NCBI GenBank assembly: GCA_002336855.1 | Contig: DDEV01000074.1 | Location: 16,170-26,688 of the forward strand | DNA: 10,519 nt | Source: Leucobacter sp. UBA1945 | GTDB taxonomy: Bacteria; Actinomycetota; Actinomycetes; Actinomycetales; Microbacteriaceae | Reading direction: 5' to 3' | Shown here: positions 6,217 through 10,519 of the stretch, piece by piece | Numbering within the stretch: position 1 is the first letter of the stretch | Layout of the letters: every line of letters begins with the position of its first letter | Notes under the pieces: model-generated | What the model was told of the DNA's origin: nothing | Database searches by the model: none | Seen by the model: the letters and a program-made list of their open reading frames with translations, nothing else | Position numbers and translations under genes: made by a program

Positions 6217-6233
6217 GATCCTTTTCGCGAGAA

Positions 6234-6683
6234 TTAGCGAGCAGCGATCACCTGAAGGGTGACCTCTGCGTCGACACCCTCGATGAGGTGGATCGTCGCG
6301 TTGTACTCACCGGTCGACTTGATGGTCGGAACCGTGATCTTGCGCTTGTCGATCTCGCCGACGCCGGCCTCAGCAACAGCAGTTGCAACCGCAGCGGGCT
6401 TGATCGAGCCGAAGAGACGACCCTCGGCACCGGTCTTCGCGAACAGGCGAATCTTGTTCTCCTGCAGCTTGGCCTTGAGTGCCTGCGCCTCTTCGACGGT
6501 AGCAATCGCACGAGCCTCGCGGGCCTTGCGGATCTGTGCAACCTGGGCCTCGCCACCGCGGGTCCAGTTCACAGCGTAGCCCTGGGGCACGAGGTAGTTA
6601 CGGGCGTAGCCGTTCTTCACCTCAACCACGTCACCGGCGCTGCCGAGACCCAGAACTTCGTTAGTCAGAATCACCTTTGCCAT
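6234..6683 (-). CDS. rplI: 50S ribosomal protein bL9
   Basis: A 149-residue protein, normal length for L9. The N-terminal rRNA-binding domain MAKVILTNEVLGLGSAGDVVEVKNGYARNYLVP is split here as MAKVILTNEVLGLG and GYARNYLVPQG (25-35), both hallmark sequences. A long connecting helix (about 45-75) and a C-terminal domain starting at GRLFGSIKP follow. L9 binds 23S rRNA at the base of the L1 stalk and helps keep the reading frame. The ATG at 6683 has a very strong ribosome binding site, AAGGAGG, which overlaps the TAA of rpsR; the two genes are 11 bp apart and probably coupled. A strong terminator follows the gene. Confidence 0.98.
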   Translation of the reverse strand: MAKVILTNEVLGLGSAGDVVEVKNGYARNYLVPQGYAVNWTRGGEAQVAQIRKAREARAIATVEEAQALKAKLQENKIRLFAKTGAEGRLFGSIKPAAVATAVAEAGVGEIDKRKITVPTIKSTGEYNATIHLIEGVDAEVTLQVIAAR

Positions 6684-6694
6684 GATTCCCCTCC

Positions 6695-6955
6695 TTAGCG
6701 GCCGCTGCCGGCGTAGGGGAGCAGTGCCATCTCGCGGGCGTTCTTCACTGCCTTCGCGATCAGACGCTGCTCCTGAACCGACACACCGGTGATGCGACGG
6801 GCGCGGATCTTGCCGCGCTCAGAAATGAACTTGCGAAGCGTAGCGACATCCTTGTAATCGATGACGCCCACGGTCTGCTTCTTTGCGGGTGCGACAACCT
6901 TTGCGTTCTTGCCGCGACCCGGCTTGCGGGCTGCGCCGCTTGCCTTGCCTGCCAT
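6695..6955 (-). CDS. rpsR: 30S ribosomal protein bS18, zinc-free form
   Basis: An 86-residue protein from the ATG at 6955. The open frame extends 13 codons further upstream, but that stretch runs through the twin hairpins, and S18 homologues begin near MAGK, so the inner start is chosen; its ribosome binding site (AAAGAGAT) is only moderate. The core IDYKDVATLRKFISERGKI and ARRITGVSVQEQRLIAKAV with RNAREMALLPY is diagnostic. The N-terminal Cys-pair zinc site of the C+ paralogue is absent, so this is the zinc-independent type, like the version made under zinc limitation in bacteria with both. S18 pairs with S6 on the 30S platform. Together these two proteins bind the rpsF leader in the known autoregulatory circuit. 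Confidence 0.97.
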   Translation of the reverse strand: MAGKASGAARKPGRGKNAKVVAPAKKQTVGVIDYKDVATLRKFISERGKIRARRITGVSVQEQRLIAKAVKNAREMALLPYAGSGR

Positions 6956-6978
6956 GATGATCTCTTTTCGTATGTTCT

Positions 6979-7010
6979 GCCCGTCACCGGGCAAATGCCC
7001 GCGAACGGGC
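6979..7010 (-). promoter_or_regulatory. Twin hairpins with identical stems between ssb and rpsR
   Basis: On the - strand the 63-bp gap holds GCCCG-TTCG-CGGGC (7010-6997) and, four bases later, GCCCG-GTGA-CGGGC (6992-6979). Both stems are perfect and identical, with four-base loops, one of TTCG type and one of GNRA type. All four arms can pair in an alternative outer/inner arrangement. No T-run follows, so this is not a standard terminator. RNA processing, stabilisation of the upstream message, or control of rpsR translation are the likely roles. Confidence 0.7.
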
Positions 7011-7018
7011 GAAGTTGT

Positions 7019-7552
7019 TTAGAAAGGCTGCTCGTCGTCGAAGCCCGAGCCGAAACCGCCACCCTGAGACGAGTTACCCGAACCACCCGAGTTGCCCCAG
7101 GGGTTGTCGTTACTCTGTCCGGCAGGGCGACCCCAGTCGCTCTGACCCGAAGGCTGACCGCCGCCGAAACCGCCGCCCTGACCACGCGACTGCGAACGCG
7201 TCACCTGAGCGGTGGCGTAACGCAGCGACGGGCCGATCTCGTCGACATCGAGCTCGTAGCTCGTGCGACGCTGGCCGTCTTTGTCGTCGTAGCTACGCTG
7301 ACGCAGGTTGCCGCGCGCGATGACGCGGGTGCCCTTGGTCAGCGAGTTCGCCACGTGCTCGGCGAACTCCCGCCACACGGTTGCGCGAAGAAACAGCGCT
7401 TCGCCGTCTTTCCACTCGTTCGTCTGGCGGTCGAAAGTGCGGGGAGTCGAAGCGATCGTGAACGACGCGAAGGGCACACCGCTGCCGGTGTACCGCATCT
7501 CGGGATCAGCGGTGAGGTTGCCCACCACCGTGATCACGGTCTCGCCGGCCAT
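7019..7552 (-). CDS. ssb: Single-stranded DNA-binding protein
   Basis: A 177-residue protein. The OB-fold covers about residues 1-112: ETVITVVGNLTADPEMRYTG, the aromatic/basic strands around LFLRATVWREFAEHVA, and GNLRQRSYDDKDGQRRTSYEL. A Gly/Gln/Ser-rich flexible linker follows (about 120-170), and the protein ends in the acidic tip DDEQPF, the variant of the DDDIPF-type tail that recruits repair and replication partners. It acts as a tetramer covering single-stranded DNA at the fork. Start ATG 7552 is 3 bp from the rpsF stop, so expression is tied to rpsF; the local ribosome binding site (AGGGCG) is weak, consistent with coupling. Confidence 0.98.
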   Translation of the reverse strand: MAGETVITVVGNLTADPEMRYTGSGVPFASFTIASTPRTFDRQTNEWKDGEALFLRATVWREFAEHVANSLTKGTRVIARGNLRQRSYDDKDGQRRTSYELDVDEIGPSLRYATAQVTRSQSRGQGGGFGGGQPSGQSDWGRPAGQSNDNPWGNSGGSGNSSQGGGFGSGFDDEQPF

Positions 7553-7555
7553 GAC

Positions 7556-7915
7556 TTACGCGCCCTGCTTCGCGGCGCGAGCGGCCTTAGCCTGGTCGCG
7601 CTTCGACTGAGCCGCGCGCTGCGCGATGAGCTCGTCTGAGCGGAGCACCTTGGTGCGCAGCACTGCCTCGCTGAGGCCCAGCTGACGCTCGAGCTCTGCG
7701 GTTGCTGCGGGGGTAGCGGTGAAGTTGGCGACGACGTAGATGCCCTCGCTCTGCTTCTTGATCTCGTAAGCGAGACGGCGCTTGCCCCAGATGTCGACTC
7801 CCTGCACCTCGCCGTCAGCGTTACGGATAACGCCGAGGAACTTGTCAATGCTGGGAGCCACGGTGCGCTCATCGATACCGGGATCGAGGATGACCATGAG
7901 TTCGTACGGATGCAT
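7556..7915 (-). CDS. rpsF: 30S ribosomal protein bS6
   Basis: A 119-residue protein from ATG 7915. MHPYELMVILDPGIDERTV, the VDIWGKRRLAYEIKK segment (about 40-54) and EGIYVVANFTA are typical of S6, followed by the helix LERQLGLSEAVLRTKVLR and an Ala/Lys-rich tail. S6 binds the 30S platform as a heterodimer with S18. It is the first gene of the operon, with a strong ribosome binding site AAGGAGGT ten to seventeen bases upstream that can be hidden in the leader hairpin. The slightly long spacing to the ATG may relate to that structure. ssb follows after 3 bp. Confidence 0.98.
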   Translation of the reverse strand: MHPYELMVILDPGIDERTVAPSIDKFLGVIRNADGEVQGVDIWGKRRLAYEIKKQSEGIYVVANFTATPAATAELERQLGLSEAVLRTKVLRSDELIAQRAAQSKRDQAKAARAAKQGA

Positions 7916-7925
7916 TACTGACCCA

Positions 7926-7968
7926 CCTCCTTCGGACTACGCGGCCACAGGATTTCTGTGGCAGGAGG
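7926..7968 (-). promoter_or_regulatory. Likely S6:S18 autoregulatory leader that hides the rpsF ribosome binding site
   Basis: On the - strand CCTCCT (7968-7963) is followed at once by GCCACAG (7962-7956), loop AAATC, CTGTGGC (7950-7944), a 12-base one-sided bulge CGCGTAGTCCGA (7943-7932), and AGGAGG (7931-7926). The inner stem is 7 bp and perfect. The outer 6-bp stem pairs with the Shine-Dalgarno sequence itself. A hairpin in the rpsF leader with a 3'-side bulge containing CCG is the known recognition site of the S6:S18 complex, mimicking helix 22 of 16S rRNA. Excess S6:S18 would stabilise the fold and shut off translation. Structure is seen; family assignment is inference. Confidence 0.7.
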
Positions 7969-8026
7969 GTGTTTATGCATGTGCCCGTGCACGTCGCAGA
8001 TTGCGCGTTGCACAGACAACCTGTAC

Positions 8027-8032
8027 AGCCTA
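8027..8032 (-). promoter_or_regulatory. Candidate -10 of the rpsF operon promoter
   Basis: TAGGCT on the - strand (8032-8027) is a good actinobacterial -10. Transcription would start near 8020, giving a leader of about 105 bases that includes the complete S6:S18-type hairpin. No clear -35 lies at 16-18 bp, but the word CCTCAAG occurs twice upstream on the - strand (8042-8036 and 8062-8056), 20 bp apart, about two helical turns, which may be an activator site. Confidence 0.4.
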
Positions 8033-8070
8033 CCACTTGAGGGGCGAATGCGCAGCTTGAGGTTTGCTTC

Positions 8071-8199
8071 GCTCGCACGCACCGGGTGTATGGCCTGCGC
8101 TGCGTGCGAGATATGCACTGCGTACGAGAAATTTCCCGAAACGCGCGTACGTTGCGCATATCTCGCACGCACCGCATGCGGCACGGGTCTCGTGCGCAG
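8071..8199. repeat. Large palindrome built from repeated CTGCGTGCGAGA-type units
   Basis: Arms 8096-8116 and 8156-8176 are complementary at 20 of 21 positions, including 16 perfect bp (8101-8116 with 8156-8171), and the inner CGTACG words (8121-8126 and 8146-8151 region) pair as well, giving an 81-base hairpin. The unit CTGCGTGCGAGA recurs: 8100-8111 and 8118-8129 on the + strand (11 of 12 alike), and on the - strand at 8161-8172, 8188-8199 and, more loosely, 8070-8081. It lies between a terminator and the rpsF promoter. No protein is plausible here in any frame. A dispersed extragenic repeat, a small non-autonomous element or a nucleoid-protein site are possible. Confidence 0.75.
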
Positions 8200-8232
8200 C
8201 GCAGCTTGCAGATCTCGCGGGTTGCAGATGCA

Positions 8233-8273
8233 GAAAAGGATCAGTGCCGCGACTTCTGGCACCGATCCTTTTC
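8233..8273 (-). terminator. Rho-independent terminator of the Pro/Gln-rich membrane protein gene
   Basis: GAAAAGGATC (8233-8242) pairs with GATCCTTTTC (8264-8273), and after one mismatch GTGCC (8244-8248) pairs with GGCAC (8258-8262), around a 9-base loop. The stem carries A-rich and T-rich ends on both sides, so it can work in both directions. It begins 8 bp after the TAG of the gene on the - strand and separates it from the rpsF operon. Confidence 0.9.
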
Positions 8274-8280
8274 GCCGCAA

Positions 8281-9537
8281 CTAGAACTCGGTGATGCTGA
8301 TCCCATCGAGAACCGACTGCGCGGCTTTGTCGCCCTCGGGCGTCGCCGGGCAGTCGACCTCTGCGTAGAGCGCGAGGTTGTCGGGCATGAACGTGCGCAG
8401 CAGAATCTGACGCTGACGATCGCCATCGGCAGTCGGGTAGAGGGCGACGTAGCGCGACATCTCGACCGAGTAGGCCCAGTCGACCGGCATCTCTACAGTG
8501 CCGTCGGGGTTCACCTCGGGGTCGGCGGTCGCCGCAGTCCAGGGGAGCCCGATCTGCAGCGCAGTCGAGAGCGTCTCTTCGGTGGCGCCGCGGTCTTCGG
8601 TCGCGGTCAGGCCCTCGGGGCCATACCCCTGGTACGTAAAGAACATGCAACCGGTCGCCACGTTCTTGAACTCGTTCACACCCTGCTCGTCGAAGCGCAC
8701 AATGTCCCAGCCGTCTTCGAACGGCACAGCCCAGTAGGGGCCAGCGGCGAACTCCGAGGGGTCGTCGAGCGTGACGAGGTCGAGCTGGGCCGGGGTCTCT
8801 GGTTCTTCCTCGGGCACCTCGGTTGTGGGCGGGGCCGGCGCCGGCTCGGGTGTGGCCGGCCCTTTCAGCATGAACGGCAACGCGATGCCGAGCGCGATGA
8901 TCAGGAGCAGCACGAGCGCGCCCGCACCGATGCCGATCCAGGCGCCCACCGGCAGCCCCTTGCGGGGTGGTGCGCCAGTGGGCGGCATGCCCGGAGCGTA
9001 CTGTTGGCCTGGCTGCGGCTGCTGGCCGGGCTGCGGCTGACCGGGAGCGTACTGCTGCGGCTGCGCGTAGGGCTGACCCGGCTGTGCTTGCTGCGCGGTC
9101 ACATATGGCTGCTGTGCGAACTGGCCCGGTTGCTGCGGAGGCTGCTGCTGACCAGTCGGTGCAAACTGCGGCGGTTGCTGCCCAAATTGTCCAGGCTGCT
9201 GGGGCGGCTGCGGCTGCCCGAACTGTGGCGGTTGCGGCCCGGCCTGCTGCTGGGGCGGCTGGCTCGGTGCCCACGGCTGATTCTGCTGGGGCGGGGGAGC
9301 GTACTGCGGAGGCTGCGACCCGAGATGCGGCGGCGGCGCGTACACCGGGGGAGTCGGCTGCGGCGGTTGCAGATCGTGATGCGACTCAGTCGGCGGCGAC
9401 TGGTTCGGCGCTTGATCGTGCTGCGACGCGCCCTGCTGCTGCTCGCCCTGTTCAGGCGCACCCTGCTGGGGCTCGCCTTCGGGCTGCTCGCCGGGCGCGC
9501 CTGATGGCAGATTGTTCGGGGGGTTCTGATCATTCAT
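8281..9537 (-). CDS. Pro/Gln-rich single-pass membrane protein with extracytoplasmic domain
   Basis: A 418-residue protein from ATG 9537. Residues 1-190 are a low-complexity tail made almost entirely of Pro, Gln, Gly, Ala and Tyr, presumably cytoplasmic and disordered. One hydrophobic helix follows at about 197-224, preceded by the basic PPRKG. A Pro/Glu-rich spacer (226-250) leads to a folded domain of about 165 residues. It has two Cys (297 and 396) that could form a disulfide outside the cell, and conserved-looking aromatic patches such as GPYWAVPFEDGWDIVRF. This architecture is common among actinobacterial proteins annotated only as hypothetical; I recognise no catalytic motif. The segment PPQQPGQF occurs twice (111-118, 133-140). 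The gene is 42 bp downstream of the PIG-L gene and ends at a strong terminator. Confidence 0.85.
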   Translation of the reverse strand: MNDQNPPNNLPSGAPGEQPEGEPQQGAPEQGEQQQGASQHDQAPNQSPPTESHHDLQPPQPTPPVYAPPPHLGSQPPQYAPPPQQNQPWAPSQPPQQQAGPQPPQFGQPQPPQQPGQFGQQPPQFAPTGQQQPPQQPGQFAQQPYVTAQQAQPGQPYAQPQQYAPGQPQPGQQPQPGQQYAPGMPPTGAPPRKGLPVGAWIGIGAGALVLLLIIALGIALPFMLKGPATPEPAPAPPTTEVPEEEPETPAQLDLVTLDDPSEFAAGPYWAVPFEDGWDIVRFDEQGVNEFKNVATGCMFFTYQGYGPEGLTATEDRGATEETLSTALQIGLPWTAATADPEVNPDGTVEMPVDWAYSVEMSRYVALYPTADGDRQRQILLRTFMPDNLALYAEVDCPATPEGDKAAQSVLDGISITEF

Positions 9538-9579
9538 TGCGGTTCGCCTTATCGCTGTTCGCAGGTGGTGGTCTGAGAG

Positions 9580-10368
9580 TTACTCTAACGTGCGCAGGCG
9601 AAACTGTTCTATTGTTTCGATCGCCTGACGCTGACCCCCGACGTGCACGATCTCGTCGCCGTCGACTGTGAGCTGCGTGGCGTACGCGCGCAGCGCGGCC
9701 CTCTTGCGATCGAGCCACGGCGTGATGTCGTGCGTCTCGACCTCATCTTCAGACTGCGCCTCGGCATCTTCGGGCGCAGAGACGATCTCCCAGAACGGCA
9801 GCCCGAGCGCGGTCGCCACTGCGCGGCTGAGCTGATGGGCCAGCACGTGGTCGGGGTGGCCGTAGCCGCCCCCGTCGTCGTAGCTCACGATCCCCTGCGC
9901 CCCAGAGAGGTAGACCCCGGCGAGCAAGTCGTTCAGCACCTCAACGGCCGGCACGCTCGTGAGCGCGTCTGGGCCGACGTCATCGGCGGGCACCGCCCGC
10001 GGCGCCTCACCCGGCACTGAGTCAGCCCACGCCATGCCGGAGTCTTCGTAGATGGCCGGTGGGTGATCCTCGGCTCTCGCGGGCTCGACCCCCAGAAACA
10101 CGTGACGCTCAAGACCCAACATGCCGAGGGCGGTCTTCAACTCGTTCTGGCGAACGACCGCGAGCCCGTGCGCCTGCACGAGCCCCTGCAGCGGGCCGGG
10201 CACGACCTCGCCGCGCTCACCGCGCGTCAGGGTGATGAGCAACGGCTCGAGGCCGGCCTCTGCGAGCGCCGCAAGCGTTCCGCCGGTCGTGATCGTCTCG
10301 TCGTCTGGATGCGCGTGCACGAAGAGCACCCGCGACCTGCCCCGAAACCACTGCGCTACCTCGGTCAT
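9580..10368 (-). CDS. PIG-L family zinc-dependent deacetylase
   Basis: A 262-residue protein. I use the ATG at 10368, which overlaps the upstream stop as ATGA; a frame six codons longer exists but would intrude further into the preceding gene. The zinc-binding motif AHPDDE is at 19-24 and the second motif GYGHPDHV at 168-175; by analogy with MshB, His20, Asp23 and His174 are the metal ligands and Asp22 the catalytic base. Family members remove N-acetyl groups from GlcNAc-containing small molecules, as in mycothiol synthesis (MshB), cleave mycothiol conjugates (Mca), or tailor natural products. Length is a little below typical MshB, and no other mycothiol gene is nearby, so the substrate stays open. 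It is coupled to the tRNA nucleotidyltransferase gene. Confidence 0.9.
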   Translation of the reverse strand: MTEVAQWFRGRSRVLFVHAHPDDETITTGGTLAALAEAGLEPLLITLTRGERGEVVPGPLQGLVQAHGLAVVRQNELKTALGMLGLERHVFLGVEPARAEDHPPAIYEDSGMAWADSVPGEAPRAVPADDVGPDALTSVPAVEVLNDLLAGVYLSGAQGIVSYDDGGGYGHPDHVLAHQLSRAVATALGLPFWEIVSAPEDAEAQSEDEVETHDITPWLDRKRAALRAYATQLTVDGDEIVHVGGQRQAIETIEQFRLRTLE

Positions 10369-10519
10369 GCCTGCCCCGCAAACCACTCGCGCAGGCGCGC
10401 CTCAGCTGCCTGCTCACCGATGAGACCCTCGTCGAGCCGAAGCTCGAGCAAGAACTTGTAGGCCTGGCCCACCATGCGCCCCGGAGGCACGTCGAGAATC
10501 GCCATGATCTGCTCGCCGT
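10365..10519 (-). CDS. CCA tRNA nucleotidyltransferase, C-terminal 50 residues (5' end outside window)
   Basis: On the - strand the frame entering at the right edge runs to TGA 10367-10365 and encodes a tail including IMAILDVPPGRMVGQAYKF and LLELRLDEGLIGEQAAEARL. This matches the C-terminal end of actinobacterial CCA-adding enzymes, where an ILGIPPGRxVGxAxxxLLELRLxEGPL-like pattern precedes the end of the protein. The enzyme adds or repairs the 3' CCA of tRNAs. The catalytic nucleotidyltransferase domain is outside the window, so the call rests on the tail alone. The stop overlaps the start of the PIG-L gene (ATGA), which implies one transcript. Confidence 0.75.
   Translation of the reverse strand, partial: GEQIMAILDVPPGRMVGQAYKFLLELRLDEGLIGEQAAEARLREWFAGQA

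Noticed and set aside
8071..8230. CRISPR array
   Set aside because: Repeats are short, imperfect, in both orientations and without regular unique spacers; no cas gene is nearby.
8030..9274. Long - strand open frame of 414 codons
   Set aside because: Overlaps the Pro/Gln-rich gene in another frame and runs through the terminator and the palindrome; its Ala/Arg repeats mirror the low-complexity DNA.
8086..9504. Long + strand open frame of 472 codons
   Set aside because: Antisense to the Pro/Gln-rich gene; Leu/Arg-rich composition reflects the repeated Pro/Gln codons on the other strand.

Overview
The window looks like a piece of a high-GC actinomycete chromosome. The conserved block rpsF-ssb-rpsR-rplI with dnaB downstream, Arg/Ala-rich GC-biased codon use, a leaderless-type start and actinobacterial protein families all point to Actinomycetota. 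Microbacteriaceae is my best guess, but it is an inference from general style and not a proven assignment.

Layout. On the + strand: the 3' end of purB (1-477), a LssY_C-domain membrane protein (518-1390) and a four-helix membrane protein overlapping it by ATGA (1387-1929). From there to the right edge every gene is on the - strand. Read in the direction of transcription (right to left) these are: the 3' end of a CCA tRNA nucleotidyltransferase; a PIG-L-type deacetylase overlapping it by ATGA; a Pro/Gln-rich single-pass membrane protein ending at a strong terminator; a 365-bp regulatory gap; the operon rpsF-ssb-rpsR-rplI ending at a second strong terminator; a 750-bp gene-poor gap; dnaB; an MDR-family oxidoreductase; a DUF308/HdeD-like six-helix protein; and a small two-helix membrane protein. 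The last meets the + strand genes tail to tail.

How the genes relate. The core is a translation and replication block: S6, SSB, S18 and L9 in one transcription unit, and the replicative helicase DnaB just downstream under its own control region. The rpsF leader folds into a hairpin that would cover its Shine-Dalgarno sequence and carries a CCG-containing bulge, as in the known S6:S18 autoregulatory leader. The flanking genes are household or poorly characterised membrane functions. I see no phage, insertion sequence, CRISPR, tRNA or rRNA.

The most interesting material is non-coding. A cluster of DnaA boxes (two perfect, two with one mismatch) followed by an AT-rich stretch lies upstream of dnaB. 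A 10-bp motif occurs three times between dnaB and rplI. A large palindrome made of repeated CGAGA-type units lies between the Pro/Gln-rich gene and the rpsF promoter. Twin hairpins with identical stems separate ssb from rpsR. Inverted repeats bracket the -10 elements of the LssY and oxidoreductase genes. I found no convincing new multi-gene defence or metabolic system here.
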